This document shows, in pieces, positions 11,930-23,547 of a stretch of 64,000 nt of DNA. Where the stretch lies: the NCBI RefSeq assembly GCF_002443255.2, contig NW_019211457.1, positions 23,627,709 to 23,691,708 on the forward strand, in the 5' to 3' direction. Both the position numbers and the translations under genes were made by a program. This stretch comes from Varroa destructor. Its lineage: Eukaryota; Arthropoda; Arachnida; Mesostigmata; Varroidae. Positions within the stretch are counted from its first letter, which is position 1. Every line of letters starts with the position of its first letter. The notes beneath the pieces are model-generated. The model was given only the letters and a program-made list of their open reading frames with translations, was not told where the DNA came from and did not search any database.

Positions 11930-12690
11930 TTATTTATAATGAAAACCCACCCGCGCAGGATCCAGGGAATACAGAACGTGTAACAGAATCTTTTATTTGA
12001 AGTCCGGAAATGCAGCCTTGGCCTCGCGTTGTTAGGGAACAGGATGACTTGGCCTTGTCTATCGACTATTTTCATTTGAATAACCCAGTTGACTCGATAA
12101 AACAGGGTCAAATAAATGTGCCGATCAATTGTCCGCTTCATAGGAACCAATTCCCATTGAATCAGGCTCTTGTAGTCCCACCAAACGCAAGCCGTAACCT
12201 TTTTTTTCGGTAAACACCTGGTTGGGCTCTGAGCCTTGATCCTTGCCTTCTATGCAACCCACTCCGATCTCTGTGTTATGTTGACGTACAGATGCATTTC
12301 TCATCGTCGATAAAGATCTTGTGCAAGAACCGGTCATTGTGGCCACGTAGCCCTCGGTGTTGAGGTGCAACGGTACACCGTTCAGTTCCTTCAAAGAGTT
12401 CATAAAGTATTTAAGATCTAGGTTCCTGTGTGAAGCCAAGGCTACAGCGCACCTCTCAGGTTAATTTACGAGTTGTTTGTCGGCCGTCATTCTTCAAAGA
12501 TGCCTTTTATTGTTGCCATTAGACTTAGATGATCGGCTACAGCGCAGGCACCCTCAAGGACCCATACGCCGTTTTCAAACTTGGCGTACTACTCCTAGGC
12601 AATCCTTCTAGTAATAACGTGGCTTAAGTAAACGTCTCTGGTTGTCTCAGTAGGGTTTTAGCCTTAACAAAATGCCTAATACAGAAGTTG
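11930..12690 (-). mobile_element. Second degenerate mariner transposase relic (minus strand)
   Basis: Read on the minus strand, collinear mariner motifs occur from high to low coordinates. An amino-terminal piece near 12650-12560 resembles TETTRD...KFENG. HNDRFLHKIFIDDEKCI near 12347-12291 matches the family's FLHRIVTGDEKWI and keeps the first catalytic Asp. ACVWWDYKSLIQWELVP near 12200-12145 matches the VWWD motif. An ILFPNNARPRLHFRT piece near 12045-12000 corresponds to LLHDNARPHVALRT. In the last motif the catalytic Asp reads as Asn. Motifs lie in more than one frame and stops interrupt them. The carboxyl-terminal third, with the SPDLAPSDYHLF motif, is missing below about 11930. The motif sequences differ from those of the relic at 1.5-2.5 kb, so these are separate insertions. 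No terminal repeats were located. Confidence 0.85.
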
Positions 12691-12699
12691 TTGAAAATG

Positions 12700-14602
12700 T
12701 TTTTTTTTTTTCACCTGGAACATCAACTTTGAAAGAGTTCTTTAAACTTAAACTTAAAACTTTTAATACAATCACAGTACAATGGGGCAGGAAGCGCGCT
12801 TCCAAACCGTATTTCAGAAGCAACCAATATTGTGGTACGAAGTCGGAGAGAGAAGAATTTTCGAAAGTGCGGTAATTTTATAATTAATGTACCAGTTTAT
12901 TCATAAGTTATATTACGCTAGCCGAAGCGCATAAATTTTATAAACTGCATATATAACTCTCGGGAGTCGTGTGTCGTATTTCCATATCTGACATTATCAA
13001 GTTGCTTTTTAGAGTTATAGCTTTTTAAACGAGGGGTTATGAATTTTCAGTCAGAACAAATGGATTAGCATGGTGTATTAGTCATTTAAACAAAATGATA
13101 CTCGAAAAATAGCACTAACTTAACATTCAAGTTACACGTTGTCGTAGAAGACCGCAGTACAGCGATCCTTTTACACCATGTTTTTCGAAATCGCTCTTTT
13201 CAGTAATATTTCTGCAAGCGGTAAAAACTTCTTTAGTCATAAATTATGGGGATCAAGATAGGAAGAAAGGGTATTTCTAGGCCTATACATATTTAAAGCA
13301 ACGAAACTTTGTCCGGCGGCACGTTTGGTATGTGTTACCAAACGCCCCCTTGGAAATAAACAAAAGCTTCAGTTGCTGCTTATATTGTATATGGAAGCCA
13401 ATTAAAGCTTTACGTTAGCGAAGGTTGTGGAAAATTTCTGCCTAAGCTATCTGCAGCGCTTCTAAGCACAGTAAAGAGCTTTAAAAGTTAATTTGAGTCT
13501 AACAAACGTTAGGCAGTACTCAATTATGACAACTATCTAACTAGCAAGCCTAAGGAGTAGAACTAACTTCCGTGCATTTTGATGAAGGTATCTTTTAGAA
13601 CAGATTATTTTTAGGCCTCGTCACTGATCTATACGCTATTGGAAGTTATGGAAAGGCTGTATCTCGCCTGGTCTGTCAAAAGGGTAAACCTTTAGAGGAG
13701 CTGGTGGGAAATATCGCCAAAGACTACGGTGTTTCTTTTTTTAGCGCTTCGAGCGTACATACGTTAGGACAGTCTGAGTTAGCGGATTAGCAGAAGGTTA
13801 ATGTTCGCATCAAAACACGCTCGTTAGGAAAGCTGCGCTGCACACAAATGAATTACTAATTGAATAAAGGTCACATAGGTCCCCTTGTGTATAGACGCGT
13901 AAACGATCGATTTTCAACTGAATAGAAACCCTTTATGTAATCGATGTCGAATGAGCCAATATTTTTCGCCGGGAATTGAAGCCTATAAAATCGCAGAGGT
14001 TCCGGTGAACTCTAAGAAGCAATTGCCATTAGCTTGAGATAGGCATTTGATTATGAAAAAGTTGTAAGATACAATTATGTTGCTGGTTATCAAAACACGT
14101 GTCGTTAAATAGGATCGAAATTTAGACCTGTCAAAGGAACTTGCAATAGACTCTTCGAGCAGATTCGTGATGAGCGATTTAAATGAGGCACGCCGTTCCC
14201 CAACCTCCCAACACTATAAACAGGGCTTGTGTATAACAATGCGGCCTGTAAAAACGTGCGCACTGCAGTGAGGACGAGGTTATTAATGAAAAACTTGTGG
14301 CTAGTGATTTCTGTCTAATGCTGATCTGTACGATCAAGGTGGTGCTCTATGATAACTACGCGGGCCTGCACTCTATCTCCATTTTCTGGCCGGAATTTGC
14401 GCACCACTGTAACAAAAAATTGTTTTACAGTTACCGAATAAACAAATAAAGTCCAATTTGACCAATTATCCTATTTGCAAAAGTTCACTTTCGGTAACTA
14501 TATCTCAAATGAACACATCAACTTACATTTCGTTAGAAGTAGCTTAAAGGTTTCAGTGAAATGGTAGCCTGGACCTACGAGAAAAAGAAACTACCCCTCG
14601 AG

Positions 14603-14633
<31 letters not shown>

Positions 14634-17500
14634 TAGCAACCGCTTGAGGCGTGCGTTCCAAGGGACTATACTGCATAAATGTATCTTTATTAACATTTGT
14701 CTTTGAAAAATTGACCTCCTGGTATGAGGGTATTTTCGATAAATAGAAATACTAGCTTTCACGCCAGAAGTCCAGAAACAGGAGGAACGCATGGATTTTC
14801 TCGGAAATAACTACTCACTAGCTGATTACTAAGTTATCTGAGAATTTATGTGCTGGATTATATTGGTCAATGCAAGAACAGTGAATATAGACTAATTAGT
14901 ATTTCGATGAAACTTCCTATGTTACCACAGTCACAGTTACTAAGTGCTCAGACTTTGCCAGCTGTTCCTGCTTAGATATTGTGCATTAACTATTTGCCAT
15001 TGCAGTCGCCCTTAAGGATCTTATACGATCTTATATATGTATAATCTCGAATATACTAGTTCTGCTACCGAGTTAAAACAATGGTTTTTAGAATAGCTTA
15101 GAAGTACCTTAATGTAGTACTCATAGTTTAGGGTCTACGCTCTGGGAATTTAACTGCCCGTATATTTATCACTCGCGATGCCACAATCGATTTCGTTATT
15201 TATAACAAGTGCTTGCGTTTTATCTTATCTGTTAGTTTTTATAACGTGCGACATCTGGGTACTATATTCCTCGATTCTAGTGGCAGTTTGGCGCCGCGCA
15301 TTCCCCATTGCTGTGCCACCTGCTTCTACATGAACCCCAGTAAAATGTCAGGTACCGAAAAAAAAACGAAAAAATTATTATATATTTGATATTTTTGGCT
15401 AAACTATTACACTAAATTAACAGTTTGGCATTTATTGGAACCATGGTGATTCGTTTGGTCCTAACATTGAACGTCATTAAAACCGAGTTCGAGGTTTGAT
15501 CTGATAAAAGTTACCTCTAATAATACCATCTAATAAAAGATTTTTCCAAGAGTCTTCATCTATTAATAACGTTATGTGGTAGACGTATTTTTGCTAACTA
15601 TAACTTTACATAGATTTTAATCTATAAGCTATATAACATTCATCAACGTTTCTCATATTCAACTAAGGAACATTAATGTTAACCGCCAGCATCAGAGCTA
15701 TACTATGCGTTTACCAAAAACAGGTCAACCTCGTAGTACTGCTTTACCATTTTTCAGTGAGTCTTAATTGTGGTAATGTCACAAACATAAGCTAAACAGC
15801 CATTGACTCTGAAAAAATGCTGGAATGATCGACTACTCCGGTAGCCAAGCAAACTTCCAGAGCCAATTGAACCTAAATACGAATAGGCTCTATCGAAACC
15901 AATTATTAGTTACTATAATAAATATATGTTACCTTCTCATCCGAAACGCGAAGTTCACCATAGCCAAAAAAATAAGTTATCTATTCCTTCAATTGACGCT
16001 AATTGAGTACGATGCCAATAGAACCTTTTACCGATGTGCGTGTTTCTCTATGAAACAAGCCCCGAAAGTCGCAAAGGAATACCGATTATCCATTGAGCTT
16101 TTACATTTCTATAAATTAACATCTATTAAAACTGGATCGATATGGATGACGACTTGCGAGAATCGTGTTTCATTGCCCCCCATTTCGCCCACATCTGCTA
16201 TAAGCTACGTGGTTTCCTTAGTCGCGTTCTTATTATAAATAGATGATAGCTTTCCGGCTATCACTGCAACTACCGACGATTGGTTATAGTTATCCGATAT
16301 ATTCCACTTGAAAATTTTTACCATCTTTCTGTTGTCTGCAGCCAAACGTTGAGCTTCTTCAACAACGAGTTTACGAACTCAATGTAGCGGTCGTAGATCT
16401 ATAGGTGAATTCTGTCTTAATTTGATTTTAAATTAATTGTGTGTGCCTCGGCTCTAAAACCCCACTGCTAGCCAGTCTAGTCTTGCGCGTACTGAGTGTA
16501 TATGAAAGATGCCCCGCTGTCTATGAATAATGCCCCTGTACAATAGAATAACCAGTAATGGGCCTACTTCTTCCTCAGGCTTGCTAGAGTTTCTTCAGTC
16601 GCCTAATGCGGATAGTCATCTGGCTTCATGATCGTCCACAAACATGCCTATCGAGCCACTTAGATCCTTGTTACAACTCTGATTACGTACCCTTTTCTAC
16701 TGCTCTACTCGGCCGACGTACATACATTGAAGTTTATACAATACTATAATTGTAAAATAACAAAAAAAATGTACTCTGATAAGCGGTAAGTTGGGTGGGA
16801 GCGACATTTGATGAAATCTATTTTGCAATTTCAAAGCATCACTTTAGAAAAATATCAGTTTGTATTTTTATGGAACTGCGTTGAGGTCAACTTATTAAGA
16901 ACAAAGGATATAGTATTATCATGAGCTAACGTTATACATCGTTCCGTTTTATCCATACGCTTGTCTGATTAGAATGGGTTATCGTTTGAATATTGACCCA
17001 AAAAGTTCCTCTAGGCAAGAGCTGCGGTGCTGCTTTTCTCCACCCAGTGCGGCTTCGTCCTGTCACGATGCACGTAATACATTTGTCTCAGCATTTAAAT
17101 GTAATAGATACTTCCTGGTGAGAAACGAATTCGACCGTTAATAACGATGCCAACACTCATCAGTCCGTGAAATGGTATAAATAAATATGGCAGGTTCAAC
17201 ACACAATGGCAGTCAAGGATATCCTATATGCCTATTGGCATTTAGGGCATCCTTGTTGCCCGTTGGCACGTCCGACATGAAATGAGGTCAAAATAAAAAT
17301 GGCTACATTAAAAATATACTCTCATATGAATTGTCCCGACAAAGGATTAGTAAACCTAGAAAGTTTTTGTTGTTTAGTGTGAAACACATGTCTGAAACAG
17401 GCCTCTAGAGCTAGACGGACCCACAGCTTTGCTACTATCTTATTGTTGATCTAACTAATTTAATTTGTAAACTATAACACACCATAGCTGTCATTCTGTC
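12700..17500. other. Long spacer with TA array
   Basis: No supported gene. It contains a T-run near 12701, a pure TA array at 14603-14631, and a 137-codon frame at 15825-16238 (+) that lacks splice signals and reads as AT-driven low-value sequence. 16.5-17.5 kb has nothing I can name. Confidence 0.5.
14603..14631. repeat. (TA)n microsatellite
   Basis: Uninterrupted TA repeat of about 14 units between CTCGAG and GCTAGC. Confidence 0.92.
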
Positions 17501-17508
17501 TGCTTAAT

Positions 17509-17775
17509 TTGTTATCCTTTGTTTCCCATATGATCAGCATGTCCCAATACACATACCTAACCTCAAGTAAGCAACGACTCGATTACAGACCTGCGCGTCT
17601 ACAATTAATCAATTGTGATTCTCGTAAAATGTTACAATACAAGCTTCGTTACTTTGTCGCATCTTGTCTTAAAATTAAATGCGGAAATAAAGAAGACCTT
17701 ATCAATAATTTTGCAAAAAAGTTAGCCTTGCTATGGGAGAAACTTCCAGAAGCATGTAGACCCTTAAAAACATAA
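17509..17775 (+). CDS. Unrecognised ORF with helical Trp-containing C-terminus
   Basis: An 88-codon frame ending at TAA 17773-17775. The last 40 residues are the most protein-like: CLKIKCGNKEDLINNFAKK followed by LALLWEKLPEACRPLKT, an amphipathic helix pattern. There is no ATG in good context at the 5' end, so it would be a last exon. No acceptor stands out. No family is recognised; chance is a fair alternative. Confidence 0.18.
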   Translation: MLSFVSHMISMSQYTYLTSSKQRLDYRPARLQLINCDSRKMLQYKLRYFVASCLKIKCGNKEDLINNFAKKLALLWEKLPEACRPLKT

Positions 17776-18074
17776 AAAAAATTGTCACGCTAACTTTGCG
17801 CTCGTACGTACAACCTAAAACAGCAAACAACACACTGATAAGAATCGTCCTCAGGTTGCCTTAAGTTGTATTATATTTTATAACAGAAAGAACTTCTCAG
17901 CTGGAAAAATATTCGTCGGAGTGAATGATCTGGTTGCTTTGTGCCGAGACAGTTCAGATATAATTAACGATGTCGTAAGTTAGCGTTACAATTTCCAACA
18001 GCGGAAAAAAACTACTAGCTCAGAATAAGTACTCGCGTTGTAAAACTTTAAAAAAAATAATTTATATTTCCTTA

Positions 18075-18311
18075 TTAATAATCCAATTGGGCGAAAATTA
18101 TTACTTCGCCGCTGCGCAGCAATAATACGGAACATCGAAAACTATCCCTTAAATCTAATGTCGTGTATGTTTTGTAGAGTCTGAAAGGTAAACCTCTTTG
18201 CAGTATAATTTTTTTCCCAGAATTCCCAACGGTTATCAAGCAGACTGCAAAGAATGACCAACAAAATGAACATAACGCTATAGGAAACATTGTCGATCGG
18301 ATAAACTTCAT
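18075..18311 (-). CDS. Small putative secreted protein, 78 aa
   Basis: ATG at 18311-18309 (A at -3) opens a 78-codon frame to the stop at 18075. The N-terminus MKFIRSTMFPIALCSFCWS FFAVCLITVG has a basic start and a long hydrophobic core, as in a signal peptide or signal anchor. The remainder contains RLYKTYTTLDLRDSF and only one further Cys. It could be a complete single-exon gene or the first exon of a longer one. No homologue is recognised. Confidence 0.22.
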   Translation of the reverse strand: MKFIRSTMFPIALCSFCWSFFAVCLITVGNSGKKIILQRGLPFRLYKTYTTLDLRDSFRCSVLLLRSGEVIIFAQLDY

Positions 18312-18424
18312 CTTACACACAGATTTCTCCAAGATGAAGCTTCAGAGACCCACCAAGGATTAGCGTCACCTGACCACGCTATCAAATCCATTCAGATTTA
18401 ACAAGTAAATGCAGAAATAAAAAA

Positions 18425-18428
<4 letters not shown>

Positions 18429-18460
<32 letters not shown>
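18429..18460. repeat. (TA)n microsatellite
   Basis: Sixteen uninterrupted TA units. It lies 118 bases downstream (minus sense: below) of the small secreted ORF start, with no evident role. Confidence 0.92.
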
Positions 18461-18461
<1 letters not shown>

Positions 18462-18579
18462 TTGATTTACTGATATTACATCCACCAATGTAACTTAACA
18501 TAAACAACCTGTTATTTTTCTGCAATGAGTCCATCAGCCAATTCAGATATGTTTGCCGGGGCGCTCGCATATTACGCTG

Positions 18580-20340
18580 CCATTGACAGAACCGCCTAGC
18601 GTATTAAGCCTGGTCCTAGGGCATCGAGGCTTGAGAATTGAATCCTTCTTTATAAGAAATAATGACACACATGATGTTAAATTATGATTGATCCTGTTCT
18701 CAGGATTTCACAAAGGTTTAAGGCTTTTCATATTTTCCTTTTTTTTATAATAGGTCGTTACATATCCTATATTAAACAAAGCCACAAACATTTGCTTTGT
18801 TCCGACGGGCTTCTCTCAGCTCGTCAAGATCTATTTATTGATGTTTAACAAGACGGTGTTTTGCGTCAAAGAAGAAATGTTTTTAACATTTCGATGTAAC
18901 TCGCAGGAGATATTTTAGAAAGTATTTCCCTAACGTGTTCGTTAACAACAGACGCAACAACGTCCCAACTAGAAATTTGCTTAGAAACTGCCAAAAAGCA
19001 GCTCGAAACCTACTTTCACCTTATTTTTACATGGGCGAGATGAATGCCTCAATGGGTATTTTATTAATTTCCCTCAATTTTCTCATCAAATTTTCTTTAA
19101 TTTGGCTATAGGGACGCGTGTTGTATTTCTACTCAGCTCATTAAGATCCATCGATTACCATGGAAAAACCTTTTTACACATAACACCATATTCAATTTTG
19201 CCTTTCGTAAGTCATTTTCAATCTAACGACTGAGATTTGGGTGTAGAGAGATGCGTTGATTGCATTTTAATTAACTTAGCGAGAACTTTCGGTTGTGCGA
19301 AAAATGTTGCCATCGATTGCCTATGTACAATCACACAGTCGCAGGGAACAATCGCTGCCATTTCGTTAATGTTTTGGATACAGGCGTTCTGCAGGAAGAA
19401 CAAAAACGTCGAGTGTCCTGCATGTTAGGCTGTTTCTATTCATGCATTTCAAATTGCGAAATAGGACAACACTAGTCCTGCAGTGCTACTCGGATGTAGG
19501 AGACGAACATGGTACTATATCACGCTGCTATATTTGCCAAGAACATCTGCCAACAACATGAGACATCAATCTGTATATACAGACCTAGTGGAAATGATTA
19601 ACTGATAGCACTACAGTCTTCAATTCGCGGGGACAGATCAGAAATCCTAATGATAACGCGCTCTATAAAGACAGTACGGTTAAAACGATATCAAATTAGC
19701 AATATTGCGACAAGGCGATTTTATAGCCATCTAAAGTTTTACATACGTTCTGCCACGTTGTTGCTACATTATTGCGTACGAACTATAAATCGAAAGGAGT
19801 CACTGTGGCTTTGATAAGTCGTTTTCTGCCCGTGTTCCCAGAAAGGGCCAGTAAAAGTTCGAGAATACATCTGTGTGTATTGCATTTAGGACTGAAAATA
19901 AACATGATATTTTTTATTACTGAATTTCATTTTAATTGTATTTGGTTTTTCCTGAACATTGAATCGATGATAAGTAATGGATCCGCTTTTTCCAACGTCC
20001 AATAGAAATGATCATCCGATATTTGTGTGAAGAATGATAATACGAATAGCATTTTAATCGACTTCCTTTTGATCCAGCCGTACAGGATTTTATGTGCCCA
20101 TGCTATACGAAAAGCGGCCCAACTGTCAATCTGCTCCTGGATCACTCGCTGGACAATGGAGATCTATGATCTATACGAACGTTCCCACCAGAGATGCGTT
20201 TTTGGTCGGTAGATTAAGTCGATAGGGAGTATGCAGCATAACAGTGCCCGGGCTCGCTGTAAAAACAACAGCTTCCGTACGACTATCGAAAGGAACAGCG
20301 TGTGTTATCTTTCAGGTATCCATATAGACACATTTCGCTA
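18580..20340. other. Spacer, no supported gene
   Basis: Several overlapping 60-77-codon frames occur on both strands around 19.2-20.2 kb. They contradict each other and show no splice or start evidence. I see no repeat or RNA gene. Confidence 0.45.
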
Positions 20341-20349
20341 ACAAGCGGC

Positions 20350-20574
20350 CTATTCGAGAGGGTTAACTTTGCTCAGTTTTTTTTTCACCGGTCCTTCCGC
20401 ACGTTCATTTCCCTTACACGCGGACAAGGCGCGACATACATCGTCTTGATCCACCACTACCAAACCGAAACCTATTTGTTTCCCTAGAAAATGCATGCGT
20501 ATCGAAAGGGTGTCGATTACCTCCACCACGTAAACAGCAGAATTCGCTAGTTGATCTAGGTGACTTAAGCACAA
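20350..20574 (-). CDS. Unrecognised protein-like ORF, minus strand
   Basis: A 74-codon frame with balanced composition: LDQLANSAVYVVEVIDTLS, then KQIGFGLVVVDQDDVCRAL, ending in a basic tail (GPVKKKLSKVNPLE). Possible donors lie inside it, GTGGAG|GTAATC after the first 20 residues and GCGT|GTAAGG near its end, so only part may be coding. There is no ATG at its start. No domain is recognised. Confidence 0.25.
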   Translation of the reverse strand: MCLSHLDQLANSAVYVVEVIDTLSIRMHFLGKQIGFGLVVVDQDDVCRALSACKGNERAEGPVKKKLSKVNPLE

Positions 20575-21207
20575 TTTAGCTGATTGTGGCTCTGAGTCTG
20601 GGCCTATAATTTTGTTTCTTTAACATAGGGCATTTATTTTATGGTATGTTTTTTTCGTACATGTGTTAGCGCGCTCACCGGGTGGCCTCGGTTGTAATAT
20701 CTAGGAGCACTGCAGAACTTCAGGTCGAAGGTCGGACAAAAGACAAACACGTTGTTAGTGCCGTGCGTAAGTTTAGGCTGTTGAAAGCGCTAGGCAAAGA
20801 TCCAGTGCAACGACACCTATTGTTGCTACAATCAGATCGGGAGGTTGAAGGCCACAACAACTATAGAAGCTCTTCGTCTACGGCAATAGTACGCCGCAGC
20901 TATAGTTTTTGCTGGGTATAGCTGCGAAAATAATCTCTAGAATCTGCCGTCTGATGGAACGCCTAGCGGCGATACGAGAATAACTCGAGATATAGAGAAT
21001 TCACCGCACGTTTTTTCATCTGTCTTACGCTAAAAATTTATGAGGAATCAATTTCTTGTGTTCGTTCTTCGTCTCTAGTATTTTTATGTACAATTTCACC
21101 ACTCGTGCTTCAAGCAGCTCCGTATCGAATCGACAGAGCGTACTATACATGTTCTGTGCCACTCAAAAGCTTTCGTCCCTATAGAAGCTAGTTCTTTCTT
21201 TTTTGAG

Positions 21208-21468
21208 CTCTTGAAGGGTAATTATCCCTCTGTTTGTTCGAAAAAGAATTCTATTTGTAACGAACTGTTGTTTCGCAGAACACTTTCAACATATATACAA
21301 TCTTCGGTGGATTCCACTTGCATTGCTACTTCAAAGAGGCGACGATCTTCAGCTCTAGATGATACCTTTGCCGCTAAAACTGGATTAGTAGTTCATAGCG
21401 AAACTCTTACGATACGCATATACCGTGCATTTTTTTCGGACGTTTTTTCCGAAACAGTAAATAAATAA
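21208..21468 (+). CDS. Candidate last exon with nuclear-signal-like KRRR
   Basis: A pyrimidine-rich acceptor (TTCTTTCTTTTTTGAG, AG at 21206-21207) is followed by an 86-codon open frame ending at TAA 21466-21468. The peptide includes CSKKNSICNELLFRRTLST, SKRRRSSALDDTFAAKTG and RIYRAFFSDVFSETVNK. The KRRRSS run could act as a nuclear signal. The stop codon lies inside an (AAAT)5 repeat that supplies several AATAAA polyadenylation-like hexamers, so a transcript could end here. No upstream exon was identified and no family is recognised. Confidence 0.35.
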   Translation, partial: LLKGNYPSVCSKKNSICNELLFRRTLSTYIQSSVDSTCIATSKRRRSSALDDTFAAKTGLVVHSETLTIRIYRAFFSDVFSETVNK

Positions 21469-21478
21469 ATAAATAAAT
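21435..21478. repeat. Small hairpin plus (AAAT)5 repeat
   Basis: TTCGGA and TCCGAA form a 6-bp inverted repeat around 21435-21453, then (AAAT)5 runs 21459-21478. The tetranucleotide array contains overlapping AATAAA hexamers immediately at the stop codon of the 21208-21468 frame. Confidence 0.75.
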
Positions 21479-22122
21479 TGTATCGGATAGTTGAACGAGA
21501 TTCGTGCGGTTTATAGGTGGCAGTTCTGATAGATCGTTCGCAGCATCCACTGCGATTACAGCTTAAAATACTCAGCTAACCATTTTAACAATATTCGTTC
21601 TTTTATTTGCGGATCACGTTCCAGTAGGAAACGCACGTCCAGCGATAGTACCACTGAAGTGTCGCTCGTATGCTTCATATAACAAATTGTAACGGAATTA
21701 AATTTTGACCTGATAGCAGGCCGAAAATCCCTAAAAGATTAGGATTTACGATGGCCAACAAGGTTAAAAGTGTCAAAAAATTTAAGCGCTGAAGCTCATC
21801 AGAACGAGTGAATTCATATTCACCCCTTTAAAACGACCATTGATCTCCGTAGCAAAAACCTAAGCGCATTAAAAACTACTTTTTGAGTTATTTTGATAAA
21901 TCTATTTTTTAAGCCCTTTCACTTTGCAATGTGTTTATTGAGTATTCAAATTAAAACGATACCACTGAACTAAACATGCGTCATTTTGATCGGCGATTTC
22001 TCCGATAACACCATAATCCCGTCACCGTAGAACTTCGACGGTCTGCGACCAAAAAAATGTCACAAACGATTTTTGCTTTTCTCGATTGAACCTAATTGAA
22101 AATTGCTAAGGTATCAATATAC

Positions 22123-22139
22123 AAAAAAAAAAAAAAAAA
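22123..22139. repeat. Poly(A)17 run
   Basis: Seventeen A in a row. No retrotransposon body or AATAAA is recognisable upstream, so it is best called a homopolymer. Confidence 0.85.
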
Positions 22140-22361
22140 TGCTAGTTTGATGCTGCTAGAGTTTGAGTATAAGGTGAACACGTAAAATTTCCCATATAAA
22201 TTTTTAACAGTTTTGCTGAATTGCTAGAGATTCGCCGCTTTCGTGGCACCAGACGACGTTTTTTTGTCTACAAGTTCTGGTCATCTTTTTTCAATGGCTT
22301 TTCTAACTTTGTTAGTTGTTGATAAGGGAGGTCCGAGTCAATTGTTTTGCAGCGCGACAAT

Positions 22362-22390
22362 AGTAGCAGCAGCAGCAGCAGCGGCGGCAG
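22362..22390. repeat. AGC/GCG trinucleotide repeat
   Basis: AGCAGCAGC units grading into GGCGGCAGC. In the plus frame starting at 22347 it would encode a poly-Ser/Gly run. That frame is otherwise unconvincing and overlaps the better minus-strand ORF at 22577-22819. Confidence 0.8.
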
Positions 22391-22576
22391 CTTAGAATAC
22401 GCCATTTCTCTCCAGTCCCACCAAACACATCATAAGCATTATTTCCTTTGCGTAGATCTGGACCTTATCACAAATCGTAAAACACACGTTTCTTTTTTTA
22501 GATATTGCCCCCATATGATCTGCTTTTCATCAACCGCAATCAGCTGCTTTAGAAATGGCTCGATTTCACGGCGTTC

Positions 22577-22819
22577 CTATAGAGTCTCAGCGAGAGAAAC
22601 GCGGCATCTCATCAACCCGTATGGCACCTGAATATCGATCTTTTTTGCTAGCGAACAGATAGATTTCTGTTCAAATGATTCAAAGCTCTCTTCTTTATCA
22701 ATATCATTCCCAATATTCGCGATAACTTCGTTAACTTTCCCGTAAGCGCGACACGTATCTTTTTTTTTTTTGACCCTAGGCACTATTTGTATTTTTATCG
22801 TACTAAATATGTGAACCAT
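22577..22819 (-). CDS. ORF or first exon with optimal start context, 80 aa
   Basis: ATG at 22819-22817 lies in ACCATGG, a near-ideal eukaryotic start context. The frame runs 80 codons to a stop at 22577. It reads MVHIFSTIKIQIVPRVKKKK, then KVNEVIANIGNDIDKEESFE, KSICSLAKKIDIQVPYG and ends in CRVSLAETL. It is a polar protein with a lysine cluster and no signal peptide, so probably cytosolic or nuclear. An alternative end is a donor CAG|GTGCCA (exon end 22628), which would make it a first coding exon of about 64 codons. No family is recognised. Confidence 0.33.
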   Translation of the reverse strand: MVHIFSTIKIQIVPRVKKKKDTCRAYGKVNEVIANIGNDIDKEESFESFEQKSICSLAKKIDIQVPYGLMRCRVSLAETL

Positions 22820-23285
22820 GGTAAATTTCTAAGGGAACTTCGAGACGCTCTATTTGAACACATCCAGACATTAGCTTGAAAGTGACACTAGTCCTGCTAT
22901 ATTCTAATACTGCCTAACATTCCTGACTATAATGCCGTCTAGCCAAGAAAACAATCCTCGATTCGACTTGAGTTTGCGCTCCGGGTAGGAATGGATGCAC
23001 TCCAATAACAGGCTGGGCGTAGTCCCGCTCTGAAGTGTCCAACCCAGTGTTACCCATAGATATATGGGTCATTTCATTACCATACGCAATCATTCCATCT
23101 TTTTTATTATTATAGAAAAATAATTAGAAATATTCGATGTCTACAGACAAACACGATGATTATTACTACTCGAGCTATTGACACACATTGTCACTATTAA
23201 AACGGTCAAACCGTTTTTGTCAGCAGATGCTATTGCAGGGCGACAATTAATGCTGGCAATATATTTTTTTTTTTACCTATGCTAG

Positions 23286-23547
23286 CTTCTTCGTCCCGCT
23301 ATTGTCCTCTTGTATAGTTTTGAATAACTTCGCCCTGAAAACTAAAGATAGACGCGCTGAAAAGCTCCTTGATATTAGTACCCGAAAGGGAAAATACAGC
23401 CATTTGAAGCAAGGTGGCTTCATGAGCTTTACTCGCACGAGGCAGGAAACGTGCGGGATGACGTGGAAGCTGGCCAATGGTTCCAGTTTTTTTGCTGATT
23501 TACTATTCAATGTAGAAACAGGCCAGCAAAGGATGCAGGCTAAATGA
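23286..23547 (+). CDS. Candidate last exon behind a strong acceptor
   Basis: An 11-T tract and CCTATGCTAG (AG at 23284-23285) make one of the strongest acceptors in the window. One base plus 86 codons then stay open to TGA at 23545-23547. The peptide begins FFVPLLSSCIVLNNFALK, then TKDRRAEKLLDISTRKGKY, ETCGMTWKLANGSSFFADLL and ends FNVETGQQRMQAK. A minus-strand frame over 23277-23510 is also open but lacks comparable splice signals. No domain is recognised. Confidence 0.35.

Noticed and set aside
12125..12439. 104-codon minus-strand ORF as a gene
   Set aside because: It runs across the decayed mariner, mostly out of frame with the transposase motifs, so it is a shadow of the relic.
15825..16238. 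137-codon plus-strand ORF
   Set aside because: No start context, no splice sites, composition typical of AT-rich noise; ORFs this long are expected by chance in the window.
17560..17775. Tc1-type transposase C-terminus (LLWEKLPEACRPL resembling W..LP..C..L)
   Set aside because: Only a faint pattern; no DDE motifs or terminal repeats upstream, so kept as an unrecognised ORF.
22347..22631. Poly-Ser/Gly plus-strand ORF
   Set aside because: Its protein-like start is only the AGC repeat; the rest is unconvincing and overlaps the better minus-strand ORF with an ideal start.
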